A program made the translations under genes and the position numbers. Shown in pieces: positions 25,602 to 35,042 of a stretch of 64,000 nucleotides of DNA (positions are counted from its first letter, which is position 1; each line of letters starts with the position of its first letter). The notes under the pieces are model-generated. The model searched no databases. It was given only the letters and a program-made list of their open reading frames with translations, and was not told where the DNA came from. The DNA is from RBG-13-51-18 sp050014095 (GTDB taxonomy: Bacteria; Chloroflexota; Dehalococcoidia; Dehalococcoidales; RBG-16-60-22), in the NCBI GenBank assembly GCA_050014095.1, contig JBEKDZ010000003.1, forward strand, positions 298,538 to 362,537, in the 5' to 3' direction.

Positions 25602-26411
25602 TCAAATTTCCGACAAGATACGCACAATTTTGTCATGAAGCAAGGCATTAGTTGCTATAAGACTTCTAGAATGATTATCAAACTCCCTTCCGCTAAGGTC
25701 GGTCACTCTACCCCCTGCCTCTCTAACAACCAAAGCCCCGGCAGCCGCGCTGAATCCTCTCGATTTTACGCAGAAAGTCCCATCCAGCCTACCCGACGCA
25801 ATATAAGCTAGTTCGAGAGCTTGACTGACATATAGTCGTAGTCCTCTACATGACACTGCTAATTTGTTTATATGTCCGATTACCTCATTAACTAGTTCTT
25901 TAGTATAATGAGAAGTAAGCATGAATGCTAAGACGCTTTCCCCAAGATCGGAGGTATCCGAAACCTTGATCTTTTTTCCATTAACAAAACTACCACGTCC
26001 TTTTATTGAAGTGTAGAGTTCATCTGAGATTGGGTCGAAAATAACACCAAGAATCGTTTTACCTTCGTCTTGAAGAGCTATAGAAATAGAAAAAAGAGGC
26101 AACCCTGAAACATAATTAATCGTTCCATCTAACGGATCTATAATCCATCTGAACCTTCGCATAGCCTCTGAAGTAACCTCGAGTTCTTCTGATAAAAAAA
26201 GATGATCTGGGAAGTACTTTTTTAGATGTTTTATTATTTCTTTCTGAGCAGAAATATCCGCCTCCGAGACTATATCAAACCCAGTTTTACGCCAGACTTT
26301 TAGATGTGATCCTCGAAAGCCTTTGAGAATTTCACCTGCTTTTTTAATACACTTGATCGCTATGTCAAGAGCATAATCGTAATCAAATTCCTTCTTCATA
26401 ATTAGACCCAT
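25602..26411 (-). CDS. Inositol monophosphatase-family phosphatase
   Basis: The 269-residue protein contains the family signatures FLSEELE (metal ligand Glu), WIIDPLDGTINYVSGLP (motif DPLDGT) and, near the C-terminus, a residue pattern ending in GALVVREAGGRVTDLSG. Members dephosphorylate inositol-1-phosphate, histidinol phosphate, fructose-1,6-bisphosphate or PAP. The C-terminal WDxA motif is replaced by FSAAAGAL, where the normal Asp/Trp pair is absent, so activity may be altered. The start lies 16 bp after GGAGGT, which is long; an internal ATG at 26,399 is possible. Confidence 0.8.
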   Translation of the reverse strand: MGLIMKKEFDYDYALDIAIKCIKKAGEILKGFRGSHLKVWRKTGFDIVSEADISAQKEIIKHLKKYFPDHLFLSEELEVTSEAMRRFRWIIDPLDGTINYVSGLPLFSISIALQDEGKTILGVIFDPISDELYTSIKGRGSFVNGKKIKVSDTSDLGESVLAFMLTSHYTKELVNEVIGHINKLAVSCRGLRLYVSQALELAYIASGRLDGTFCVKSRGFSAAAGALVVREAGGRVTDLSGREFDNHSRSLIATNALLHDKIVRILSEI

Positions 26412-26434
26412 TATAGCCTAGCTTATTACCTCCT

Positions 26435-26998
26435 TCAAGCACCATATGTTTTAAACTGTCCGTATGGCATGTACCCCTTACCTACACTTAGATGCTTCAG
26501 AAACCTGTCGTAGCATGTTGTTACGTAATTTACCAATTCTTCGACCGTTTCAATTTCTCGAATATACTTTTCTGCCGACTCAGGAGCCGACTTTTTTAAC
26601 CTCAACTGCGCAAAGAAACGTTTCAGGCATAGAATAGACAACTTATCAATTATCTCGCCAAGAGTATGTGAATTAATATAGAATTTTGACCAATTCTCAG
26701 TTGGAATTATTCTCAACTTTGAAACAAAATAGGCATCAATTCTATCAATCATAGCAGATCTATCCAAATTAGAGGTATCTATCTTTCTCTTTAGCCGCCC
26801 TATTTCGCTTTCATTAAGTTGCATATCATGAGCTGTGTCTTCCTTATGCCACTGATAGAAGTTGCAATAATGGAGGTAGATTATTTTATCAGTAAGAGTT
26901 ACAGGCGAAACAATACCACTCCTATCTGGGAATTTCGAGGTCCATTCTTCGGTTTTATTAGTAAGAAGCTCTGTAAGAGCAGCCCCACTGATAAACAT
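26435..26998 (-). CDS. DUF4254-like protein
   Basis: The 187-residue protein matches the DUF4254 pattern: a helical start, LHYCNFYQWHKEDTAHD, SEIGRLKRKIDTSNLDRSAMIDRID and NSHTLGEIIDKLSILCLK. DUF4254 proteins are usually found in polysaccharide or lipopolysaccharide clusters beside heptosyltransferases, with no proven activity. Here it stands with a nucleotidyltransferase, a kinase and a phosphatase-like gene, which fits a sugar-nucleotide route. The spacing of 24 bp to the IMPase-like gene suggests one minus-strand operon. Confidence 0.75.
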   Translation of the reverse strand: MFISGAALTELLTNKTEEWTSKFPDRSGIVSPVTLTDKIIYLHYCNFYQWHKEDTAHDMQLNESEIGRLKRKIDTSNLDRSAMIDRIDAYFVSKLRIIPTENWSKFYINSHTLGEIIDKLSILCLKRFFAQLRLKKSAPESAEKYIREIETVEELVNYVTTCYDRFLKHLSVGKGYMPYGQFKTYGA

Positions 26999-27015
26999 TT
27001 ACTCACCTACACTAT

Positions 27016-27708
27016 TTATTTAGGTTTACGCTGCGATCTCCACTCTTTTTCCCATTCTTCCAAGTCTGTTTCAGAAGGTATTAGCTCTATCCCAGAGGTC
27101 TCCTCCGCTTTCATAAAGAAATAAATAGGTGAAAGACCGACAACTGTAGAAACTATCGTAAGCATTATATGGAGAATGTCCCAAGTTTTTGAATAGATAA
27201 CAACAAACATCAAAATACAAAACAAACCAGGCATTACAAATTGAGCCACGCGCATCACATCTAAGATTAATGGTAGCTCAGGGGTCTTCCGTTTAAACCA
27301 TACAAGCACCTTAGTTCCAAATTTGGCATTTTTAACAGATTCGAATTGCTTTTTGCGTTTAGCAACTCGGTACTTCTTGAAAACTTCCCATTGTAATAAC
27401 TTGAAAGTGCCAAGTTCATTTACCAAATTTTCTCGCAGATATTGATGTATGTATGTCGCTATCCGCAGGATCCGGACTGTACGATCAGCATATGCAAAAG
27501 CTAGAGAAGCGAAAACAAACGGGAAGACAAGAAGAACCTCAGAATATGAGTCCATAATGTGAGGCGAAAATAGAGTAGCAAAGACTCCAGCGAAGACCAG
27601 CATGGCAAAATAAATCTCTTCCTTTTGATGATCATGATAAACGTTGATTTCCTCTCTGAGCTGATTAAATTCGGCAAGGCGAATTTGAATTATTGACGTT
27701 TTCTCCAA
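27016..27708 (-). CDS. Four-helix membrane protein of unknown function
   Basis: The 230-residue protein has two pairs of membrane helices (about 31-48 with 57-72, and 163-182 with 187-205) separated by a basic cytoplasmic segment rich in Lys/Arg. The N-terminus is helical and charged. No signature I know is present. It lies 17 bp upstream of the DUF4254-like gene in the same direction, so it is the first gene of the minus-strand sugar-phosphate operon. It may act as membrane partner or transporter; SLATT-like pore effectors are another possibility. Confidence 0.65.
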   Translation of the reverse strand: MEKTSIIQIRLAEFNQLREEINVYHDHQKEEIYFAMLVFAGVFATLFSPHIMDSYSEVLLVFPFVFASLAFAYADRTVRILRIATYIHQYLRENLVNELGTFKLLQWEVFKKYRVAKRKKQFESVKNAKFGTKVLVWFKRKTPELPLILDVMRVAQFVMPGLFCILMFVVIYSKTWDILHIMLTIVSTVVGLSPIYFFMKAEETSGIELIPSETDLEEWEKEWRSQRKPK

Positions 27709-27916
27709 TATCTCACCTCCATTCCAATGTGACGATTATAACAAGTAGTATAACTCTGTTTCTCAATTTTGAAAAGAGCGTCTCAGTTAGTATAATAGCA
27801 TTTAGGTCTTACCAAAAAATCATAAGTACAGGCTATGCCATCGGAATAGGAAATAGGCAAGATCATAAATAGAATGCTTAACGAATTACAGACGCTAAAC
27901 AGAACTAAGAGAAGTA

Positions 27917-28555
27917 ATGGGCAGGTCTGCCATGGAGATTAAAATGAAAATAATCGCCCACAGGACAATTAGCGCAGAATATCCACCGAACTCAATCGAG
28001 TCACTCCTATTTTTAGTGGAACATGGAATTCTTGCTGTTGAATTTGATGTATGTAAGAGTGCTGGTGGGAGACTTGTTGTAGCACACCCTGGCATAATTG
28101 CGAAAGAGAAACTCGAATCGGCTTGCTTGTTGACAGATTTTCTTCAAGCATGTAATTCTCTAGGTGTTGACGTGTTTATAGACGTTAAGTTTACAGACCG
28201 AAAATTTGACCTCTCATTTCTTAACTCTGTGATGCAGGCTGTTTTTAAAGCTAGAATGGAGAGACATTCTGTTATAGTGTCTAACTCTAAGAAGGCTCTA
28301 TCGCAGTTCAGAGGAATTATCCGTATCGGCTACATTACACCTGAAGTTAGACCTGAGTTTTTCTGCCTTTACGATGTGTTGCTTATTCCAATGGTAAAGG
28401 TTCAAGATGACATCATGGCTTTGGATCAGTGGAGAGCAAAGTTGGTCATCACTGAAGTTGGTATTTCAAACTTATCAATAATGCGCATGTTTCACCCTTA
28501 TGCATTGATGACTGATAATGCCGTTGAAATACAAGCATTGATCAATACTGGTTAG
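27917..28555 (+). CDS. Glycerophosphodiester phosphodiesterase-like protein
   Basis: The 212-residue protein begins near IIAHRTISAEYPPNSIESL, matching the GDPD start HRG--PENT in relaxed form, followed by VEFDVCKSAGGRLVVAHPG (the ExD and His elements). The substrate loop KF(T)D and a later LSIMR-M pattern are present. The first catalytic His and the ExD pair are kept, but the Arg/Gly after His is changed, so activity is uncertain. It diverges from the membrane-protein operon. A choice between three in-frame ATGs (27,917, 27,932, 27,944) is not settled by ribosome binding sites. Confidence 0.7.
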   Translation: MGRSAMEIKMKIIAHRTISAEYPPNSIESLLFLVEHGILAVEFDVCKSAGGRLVVAHPGIIAKEKLESACLLTDFLQACNSLGVDVFIDVKFTDRKFDLSFLNSVMQAVFKARMERHSVIVSNSKKALSQFRGIIRIGYITPEVRPEFFCLYDVLLIPMVKVQDDIMALDQWRAKLVITEVGISNLSIMRMFHPYALMTDNAVEIQALINTG

Positions 28556-29097
28556 GGAATTAAATAGTAGCGGCCTCAATATGGAACATATGGGGCACGC
28601 AAAAAGTGAACTTTCCTTCAGACTGTTCAGTAGCCATGATAGTTACGTTTCGGGATATATTATTATTTGTACCTGTTTGACGAATACCAGCCGCTAGAGT
28701 TTGGTGAATCTCTCAAAAAGAGCGGCTCTTCTTCCTTCAGATGAGCCATACTTACGATCTTTCTTTTCTCTCTTGAATAGCGATAAACATACTAGTTCTT
28801 GAAATTAAACCTGATGACTTTTTATTGGACGAAGGCAAGTTGAACAAAAGTCAGGATTGTGCAGCGATAATGAGTACATAACACAATCCGATGTTTCGTG
28901 CAACACTTTACACCAAAAGATGAAAAGCGCAATAAGACCTAGCATTATGATTTTTAAAATAAGGTGGAGCATTTAGTACACTCAGTAGATACAATGCAAG
29001 TTTATACAATATTGACAATGACCTATTTGTGAACTATACTCAAGTTCCTACGCCAAAACGGACATCAACAAATCGTTGAAATCGGTGGGAGGCGGTA
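28556..29097. other. Gene-free region ahead of the defence cassette
   Basis: No gene is evident. The region contains a 46 bp repeat (28,814-28,859) that is inverted relative to 35,043-35,088, and a candidate promoter region before 29,098. Confidence 0.55.
28814..28859. repeat. 46 bp inverted repeat, left copy
   Basis: ATGACTTTTTATTGGACGAA and the following 26 bases match the reverse complement of 35,043-35,088 at 42 of 46 positions. The two copies bracket the five defence-type genes. The arrangement resembles transposon or MITE ends, but no transposase lies between them. Confidence 0.75.
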
Positions 29098-29325
29098 ATG
29101 AAGACAGATGTTATAGAGAAGAAACTGGGAGAGAGCACGCTACGACATACTGAAAGGCTGGCCTTGTGGAAGAAGATAAAAGCAGCATGGCAAGATGACG
29201 GCGTGATTGGTGTGGAAGGGTTACTTGGGGGAATGGCTGCTTCCTTGGAAGAGAAAAAGTCGCAGATATGTACGAGGCTTGCTAAGGAGGTGGGGATAAA
29301 CGATGGCGACAATCAAGAGTCTTAA
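29098..29325 (+). CDS. Small charged protein, first gene of the defence cassette
   Basis: The 75-residue product starts after GGGAGG and overlaps the next gene by 23 bp. It is helical and charged (IEKKLGESTLRHTERLALWKKIKAAW, then a Gly-rich VIGVEGLLGGMA, then SLEEKKSQI). Overlap with an ATPase gene suggests a partner subunit made in fixed ratio. It could act as sensor or adaptor, similar in position to the small subunit of Lamassu-type systems, though it is shorter than those. No family recognised. Confidence 0.55.
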   Translation: MKTDVIEKKLGESTLRHTERLALWKKIKAAWQDDGVIGVEGLLGGMAASLEEKKSQICTRLAKEVGINDGDNQES

Positions 29326-31441
29326 GCCTAGCTATTTCCGGGGGTTTACAAAGGAGTGTCCTTTGGATCTCTCAAGTCCTGTTACTATCCTTTATGGCGG
29401 CAACGCCGTTGGGAAGAGTAGTGTCTTAAACGTAATTGAATGGTGTCTTTTCGGCGAATCCTGCACAGGCAGAGATACCGGACTTCGCGAGCGTGTGGAC
29501 TGGGAGCCACAGAACAGGAAGGATCCCGACAAGTGTAAGGTTCAGTTAGTATGCCAGTTCGACGATGGTGAAGTAGTCTTCGAAAGAGGCACTAGCAAGA
29601 AAAGGGGGCGTTCTGGACTTGTAATTGAGTTCCTTGGTGGCACACGACTCCAGGGGGACGATGCCGAATTGTGGGTAAAGAAAAATATAGGTTCATTCTC
29701 GAATTTCATGGCAACAGTGTATCAACACCAGGAGAACATTCGGCATCTTGCTGTAGCACAGCCAAAGGACCAGAGGGAGGCCATCAGCCGCTTGCTGGGT
29801 TTAAGTGATTACAACGATCTCGCCGAGCTAATTCGCAAGAGCGATCTCACTAGAGTGATGGACTCAATAGAAAAGGAACTCGACTGGTGGGACCACCTCG
29901 CCTACGAGAAGACAAGCGCTCTTACAGAACACAACAAGCAAATTGGGCAAAAGATTTCAGTTGACCCGGATACCGTCTTCCCCGAGACAGTGAAAGAGGC
30001 GGCAAGTCGTGTACTTGGGTTGACCAGTAATTTTACAGGTAAGAAAAAGGGGAAGTGGGAGTTGCCAGTGGTTCCTACATCACCAGATGCCTTCAACGAC
30101 TTCGTGAGCATAGTCATCAAGTGTGCTAGAGACTGCTTTGGAGCATTACCCGTGACGGAGAGGTCGCAGGAGCTTAATGAAGAAGTGACAAAGATTGAAG
30201 GAGCCATTGGAAGGCTGAGACAGGCGGCAGAAGAGAAGGGTACAGCGAATAAGAAACTTCGAGACTTTGAACAGGAGCATGGAACTAGCAAGGATATCGG
30301 CGAAGTCGTGTCCAAACTAACAGAGAAGAAATGCGGACTTGAGGAAAGGCTAAAGGCGTTGAATCAGTTGACGGCAGCCCTCAATTCACTTTTAACCTAC
30401 ATGACGGAACACGGGCAGGGACTGGGTGAAGGAGAATGTCCCGCATGTGGGAGTAGAACAAGCGACCAGCAGGCATACTTGCGACAAAGGGTTGAAGCTC
30501 TTCTCTCCACTGAGGGCAAGAGTATTCAGGATGAACTGAAAGACACAGGGCGTTTGGAAAAAGAGGCCGAAGAGACTCTCCGAGAGCTCGAACGAAAAGA
30601 GAGGCAGTTGGAAACGGCTATCAAGACGATGGCCAGCGCAGAGAAGGAAGTCGCGCAAAACCTCCTAATCACATGGAAAGAGAATGAAGACCCCCTTCAG
30701 GTTCTGAAAAAACGCCTAGAGGCCACTAAGAGCGAGGCTGCTAAAGTAGAAGAGGAATTGAAGAAAGCTGCCGACAACTTGCTTTCCATTGAGACTGAGT
30801 GCGACCGTCTTAAAGACTTGGCAATAATCTGGGCTAACCACGAACTCTCCAAGCGTCTGAGTTCCATTAAAGATGGTCTGACTTATAAGGAGTTGAAAAG
30901 CCTTGGCGAGGAAGCCGGTCAACTAAAATTGGACTGCCAGGCTATTGTTGACGCCGTTATCTCCGCCCGGGATATTGAGTCACATGATATTGTGAAGGCT
31001 TCTAAGTCAAAGGTCCGTGAATACTTCGCTGCTCTGGCGGACAATCCAGGAATTGATGCTATAGAGATGACTATGGAAACCAAGTGGGGCAGTGAGAACT
31101 ATAGCTTCTGCGACTCTGCTGGTGAGAACGTCATTCCAATCCTGAGCCTAGGAGACCTGAACTCTCTGGCGCTGGCTATATTCGCTGGTCTAGGCGAGGC
31201 TAATCGGGATGCGCTTGCGTTCCGGTCCATAGTATTTGATGATCCTTCGCAGAGTATGGGAAGCCATCACAAGAAAAAACTCGCAGAACTTATCAACACA
31301 TTGGCGCAGAAACGTCAGGTTATTGTAAGCACCATGGACAAAGAGTTCTTTGAGGCCCTCAATTCGGACATCACCGCGCACAAGAAATGCGTAACGTTCG
31401 AGGGCTGGGACCCCGAACTCGGGCCGAGGATATCGGATTGA
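29303..31441 (+). CDS. Rad50/SMC-like ABC ATPase with zinc-hook motif
   Basis: The 712-residue protein starts after AAGGAGGTG. Walker A is at residues 32-40 (GGNAVGKSS), a coiled coil spans about 290-560, and a CPAC motif near 378 resembles the Rad50 zinc hook. The signature is LSLGDLNSLALAI (near 617) and Walker B is SIVFDDPSQSM (near 642). The order is that of AAA_23-type ATPases that sense DNA ends or foreign DNA in anti-phage systems. It overlaps both neighbours, forming a three-gene unit with a nuclease-like protein. A DNA-sensing trigger is the natural inference. Confidence 0.85.
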   Translation: MATIKSLKPSYFRGFTKECPLDLSSPVTILYGGNAVGKSSVLNVIEWCLFGESCTGRDTGLRERVDWEPQNRKDPDKCKVQLVCQFDDGEVVFERGTSKKRGRSGLVIEFLGGTRLQGDDAELWVKKNIGSFSNFMATVYQHQENIRHLAVAQPKDQREAISRLLGLSDYNDLAELIRKSDLTRVMDSIEKELDWWDHLAYEKTSALTEHNKQIGQKISVDPDTVFPETVKEAASRVLGLTSNFTGKKKGKWELPVVPTSPDAFNDFVSIVIKCARDCFGALPVTERSQELNEEVTKIEGAIGRLRQAAEEKGTANKKLRDFEQEHGTSKDIGEVVSKLTEKKCGLEERLKALNQLTAALNSLLTYMTEHGQGLGEGECPACGSRTSDQQAYLRQRVEALLSTEGKSIQDELKDTGRLEKEAEETLRELERKERQLETAIKTMASAEKEVAQNLLITWKENEDPLQVLKKRLEATKSEAAKVEEELKKAADNLLSIETECDRLKDLAIIWANHELSKRLSSIKDGLTYKELKSLGEEAGQLKLDCQAIVDAVISARDIESHDIVKASKSKVREYFAALADNPGIDAIEMTMETKWGSENYSFCDSAGENVIPILSLGDLNSLALAIFAGLGEANRDALAFRSIVFDDPSQSMGSHHKKKLAELINTLAQKRQVIVSTMDKEFFEALNSDITAHKKCVTFEGWDPELGPRISD

Positions 31442-31983
31442 GCACAGAACTGGACTTTCAGGTTTGCCAGTTGTTGGTCAAGCTCCATGCGAAGTGGCGA
31501 GCCACGGTCTTCGGAAAGATAGCACAGTCGCTGCTAGCGGTTACTCTGTATGACCTCGGCTGGCGGGAGATACGTAATCATCTCTCTGAGGACTCCGATA
31601 TAGACGCAATTGACCCTCAACAGCGCAGGTGCACCTTTGAGGTAAAAACCACTAAGGAGACTTCTGTGCTTGTTCAACCTAAAGACATATCTTGCCTGAA
31701 TCAACGCAGAGTCGATGGGTATGAGGGATTCTTAGTGGCGATGCGGATTTGTGGAATGACTAGGTGGCTGGTGGTCTCATCCTCGTCGGAGATTGTAAGA
31801 CCGGGAAATTTATCCTTTGCTATCATGCAGTTGAAAGACGAAAAGGCTATGTCGGAGTCGTTTAATGCGCAATTTAACGAGGTTGTGAAGAGGTTCTATG
31901 AGATTATTGACCATAGTGGCTTGAAAGGTTTACTGGCGCATATATCTCGGCTGGGAATAGAGAGTGATTACGAGCGGCAATAA
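31438..31983 (+). CDS. PD-(D/E)XK nuclease-like protein
   Basis: I choose the TTG at 31,438, which overlaps the ATPase stop (TTGA) and follows GAGGA; it gives 181 residues. The motif SEDSDIDAID and, a few residues on, TFEVKTTKE give the D-x(n)-ExK core (Asp54/Asp56, Glu68, Lys70) of the restriction-endonuclease fold, and a helix with KIAQSLLAV precedes it. The protein resembles Mrr-type nuclease domains. Coupling to the Rad50-like gene suggests an effector that cuts DNA when the ATPase is triggered. The rest of the fold is divergent, so activity is not certain. Confidence 0.72.
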   Translation: MSTELDFQVCQLLVKLHAKWRATVFGKIAQSLLAVTLYDLGWREIRNHLSEDSDIDAIDPQQRRCTFEVKTTKETSVLVQPKDISCLNQRRVDGYEGFLVAMRICGMTRWLVVSSSSEIVRPGNLSFAIMQLKDEKAMSESFNAQFNEVVKRFYEIIDHSGLKGLLAHISRLGIESDYERQ

Positions 31984-32133
31984 CGATGGTGTGAGGTGAT
32001 AGGCTGTCTGGCTATTCACTCCATACATGCGAAACTTCTGATATGACATTATCTCTGAGGAGACTACTGGGTGATTTCTTGACAAATTGGATATCATAAA
32101 GGATTATGTAAATATCAAGGGAGAGCTTTATTA

Positions 32134-33231
32134 ATGTCACCCAACAATTTGTCCAAGGAAATTGCCTTTAATGCATTGAGAGAATTCTTCCAAGAAAAAC
32201 CCTTTCTCTTCATCGGAACTGGCATGTCATGTGTTGTAGACAATCGATTTGGAATGTCTGCCTTGACAGATGAACTTGTTAAAAATGTTGGAAAGATATG
32301 TTCGTCTAAAGAGCAACGTAAGCAATGGACTACTGTTGAGAAAGCAATTCAAAACAAAAAAGATTTAGAGTCTGCTTTAGACGCTGTTTCTGACGAATTA
32401 CTACTAAAGCATATTATCTCAGCTACTAGTCGTTTTATAGCATCCATTGACCGCGAATACGCTTTTAAGATTGCACGGTGTGAAGTTGAATGGCCTGCAA
32501 TCACTCTATTAAAGAGATTAGTCGAAACTCTCCCTGAAGGTGATAGAGCCCTTCATATTCTTACACCGAATTATGACATGTTGCTGGAATACGCTTGTGA
32601 TTGTGCTTGTATTCTTTATACGAATGGTTTCTCAGGTGGCATCGAGCGTGTGTTAGATTGGGGACCCGCAATACGTTCTTTGCAACAACCGGAGCAAGTT
32701 ATGCATGGAGGAAAATTGAAAAGAGTCTACAAGCCTCGGAAACATGTACAACTCTATAAGGTGCATGGCTCACTGAACTACTTCTACCATCATGGCAGGT
32801 GTATTGAAAATAATGCCTGGATGTGGGATCCCCCTGATTTCGCACAGCGGGTAATGATTACCCCTGGCTTATCGAAATACGAAGTGCTTCAAAAATACAG
32901 GCAAGAGCTTCTCCAAAAAGCTGATGAAACTATTATGCGTGAGAATCATTATCTTTTTCTCGGATATGGTTTCAATGACAAACACCTTGAAGAGTACATC
33001 AAACGAAAATTGGTACAACAAGGCTGCGCAGGTCTAATAATAACGATGGATCCTAATCCTCGTATTCAATCCTTGCTCTCGCAAGCCAATAATTTATGGC
33101 TCGTCTGCAAAGCACCAGAACCAGAGAAAGGAACACGCATCTACAATAAGCAGTATACAGACTCTTTATATCTTCCCGGCCAAAGTCTTTGGGATATTGC
33201 ACAATTTACGAGGGAAATATTAGGAGGTTAA
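32134..33231 (+). CDS. SIR2-like NADase-domain protein of a SIR2-HerA pair
   Basis: The 365-residue protein shows the SIR2 pattern FLFIGTGMS (residues 24-32), LHILTPNYDMLLEYA with the NYD element (about 146-152) and YKVHGSLNY with the catalytic His at about 211. The C-terminal part (YLFLGYGFNDKHLEEYI) matches the common SIR2_2 ending. Such proteins pair with HerA in anti-phage defence and deplete NAD+ during infection. The HerA gene begins 3 bp after the stop, confirming the pairing. All key residues I can check are kept. Confidence 0.88.
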   Translation: MSPNNLSKEIAFNALREFFQEKPFLFIGTGMSCVVDNRFGMSALTDELVKNVGKICSSKEQRKQWTTVEKAIQNKKDLESALDAVSDELLLKHIISATSRFIASIDREYAFKIARCEVEWPAITLLKRLVETLPEGDRALHILTPNYDMLLEYACDCACILYTNGFSGGIERVLDWGPAIRSLQQPEQVMHGGKLKRVYKPRKHVQLYKVHGSLNYFYHHGRCIENNAWMWDPPDFAQRVMITPGLSKYEVLQKYRQELLQKADETIMRENHYLFLGYGFNDKHLEEYIKRKLVQQGCAGLIITMDPNPRIQSLLSQANNLWLVCKAPEPEKGTRIYNKQYTDSLYLPGQSLWDIAQFTREILGG

Positions 33232-33233
33232 TA

Positions 33234-34964
33234 ATGGCTATCTTCACATTTGATGCTTCGCATACTTTAGGGCGCGTTCGCTCAGTGGATACCCGGCGGG
33301 TAGATATACAAGTCAACAGCGATGAAGATCTGCGTAAAGCAAGAGTTGGTCAACTGGTTACGATATCTTTGCCTGGAGCTCTTGAGGAATGGCTTATTGG
33401 TATCATCGGTAAAGTAGTTAAAACACCGATATTGGAAGAGGATACAGAGAGTGACACAATAGGGTCAGAAGATACAGGTGAATCGACACGCGAGCGAGTA
33501 TTGAATACCGTTCGTCTTACTCTAGTTGGCACTGTCAAACTCAGCAACGAAAATAAGCCGTGCTTTACTCGCTCTCTTGTCCAAGTACCGGAAATCGATG
33601 CAGAATGCCGTGTTTTACGGGATGCCCAACTTCAAAACTTCATGAACCTACTTTCTACCGAAGGTCAAGGCGCCCATTCCTTAAAACTAGGGCGTTACAC
33701 AATTGATGAAAGTGCGACTGCCTATTTAGATGGGAACAAGTTATTTCAACGCCATGCATCTCTTCTAGGGAGCACTGGTTCTGGTAAATCATGGGCTGTT
33801 GCTGCTATCTTGGAACAAGCAGCTAAACTCCCCTCTTCTAATCTCATATTATTCGATTTACATGGTGAGTATAGTGAACTGTCTTATGCTAGACATCTGC
33901 ACATACCTGGGCCTGAGGAGCTTGGAAAAACTGATGACACGCTTCTATTTTTACCGTACTGGTTACTCAACGCTGAAGAGATACAAGCGATGTTTATTGA
34001 CCGCAGCGAGTTTTCTGCCCACAATCAAGTAATGGCATTTCAGGATGCAGTTATTTCAGAAAAGAAGGCGACTTTACAATCACTGGGTAAAAAAGAAGTG
34101 CTAACCGCTTTTACCATCGATAGTCCTGTGCCGTTCGATATCGGGAAAGTAATTGCAGAAATCAAACGGCTTAATGAGGAAATGGTTCAAGGGGCAAAAG
34201 GGGAGAAGCAAGGTCCTTTCTATGGACAATTTAGCCGGCTGCTTATTCGCTTGAAAAGCAAGATTGAAGATAAGCGCTACGGATTTCTTTTCCAAGCACC
34301 AGAAGTAGTGAATAAATATGACTCCATGTCCGCTATGGCAAAACGCTTGATGGATTATTCGCAATTAGGCGCGCAAATCAAGGTCATCGATTTCTCTGAG
34401 GTTCCGGCAGATATTCTACCAGTAATTATTGCCCTCGTAGCACGTATCATTTACCAAGTACAGTTCTGGACTGACCGCAAGAAGCGTAAGCCAATGGCAT
34501 TTGTGTGTGATGAAGCGCATTTATATCTACCTAAGAAGGACGATAGGAATCCGGTTGAACAACGAGCCGTTGAAAACTTTGAAAAAATTGCTAAGGAAGG
34601 TCGGAAATACGGTGTTGCCCTCTTGGTCATAAGTCAGCGACCTTCAGATGTGAGCGCAACTATTCTTAGTCAGTGTAACAATATTATTGCTTTGCGTTTA
34701 ACTAATAGCGACGACCAATCAACGGTTAAAAAGCTGATGCCAGAAAGTTTGGAAGAATTGATGGATACTCTTCCAGTTCTTGATATTGGTGAAGCACTTA
34801 TCGTTGGTGATTCTGTATTACTTCCGAGTAGGATTAAGATGGACCCGCCGACCGAGAAACCTCTTAGTGTCACTATTGATTTCTGGCAAGAATGGAGTAA
34901 ACCACCTGACACACCGGATTTTGTAAAAGCTGTGGAGAATATGCGTCGTCAAAGTAGGGAATAA
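33234..34964 (+). CDS. HerA-like ATPase of a SIR2-HerA defence pair
   Basis: The ATG at 33,234 follows AGGAGG and gives 576 residues. An N-terminal beta-barrel (HAS-barrel) precedes Walker A GSTGSGKSWAVA at about residue 178. LILFDLHGEY, the Walker B AFVCDEAHLYLP at about 422 and the arginine-finger-containing GVALLVISQRPSDVSATILSQ follow. NIIALRLTNSDDQSTVKKLMP completes the HerA C-terminal ATPase core. HerA forms a hexameric DNA-translocating ring; with SIR2 it forms a known anti-phage complex. Co-occurrence with the upstream ATPase/nuclease unit in one repeat-bounded cassette is unusual. Confidence 0.9.
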   Translation: MAIFTFDASHTLGRVRSVDTRRVDIQVNSDEDLRKARVGQLVTISLPGALEEWLIGIIGKVVKTPILEEDTESDTIGSEDTGESTRERVLNTVRLTLVGTVKLSNENKPCFTRSLVQVPEIDAECRVLRDAQLQNFMNLLSTEGQGAHSLKLGRYTIDESATAYLDGNKLFQRHASLLGSTGSGKSWAVAAILEQAAKLPSSNLILFDLHGEYSELSYARHLHIPGPEELGKTDDTLLFLPYWLLNAEEIQAMFIDRSEFSAHNQVMAFQDAVISEKKATLQSLGKKEVLTAFTIDSPVPFDIGKVIAEIKRLNEEMVQGAKGEKQGPFYGQFSRLLIRLKSKIEDKRYGFLFQAPEVVNKYDSMSAMAKRLMDYSQLGAQIKVIDFSEVPADILPVIIALVARIIYQVQFWTDRKKRKPMAFVCDEAHLYLPKKDDRNPVEQRAVENFEKIAKEGRKYGVALLVISQRPSDVSATILSQCNNIIALRLTNSDDQSTVKKLMPESLEELMDTLPVLDIGEALIVGDSVLLPSRIKMDPPTEKPLSVTIDFWQEWSKPPDTPDFVKAVENMRRQSRE

Positions 34965-35042
34965 CTAACTATCGCCAACCCTGGTCTCTTATACTTACTA
35001 AACGATCTGACGATTTGTGCAGCTTGCTTGATTTCCATTAAA

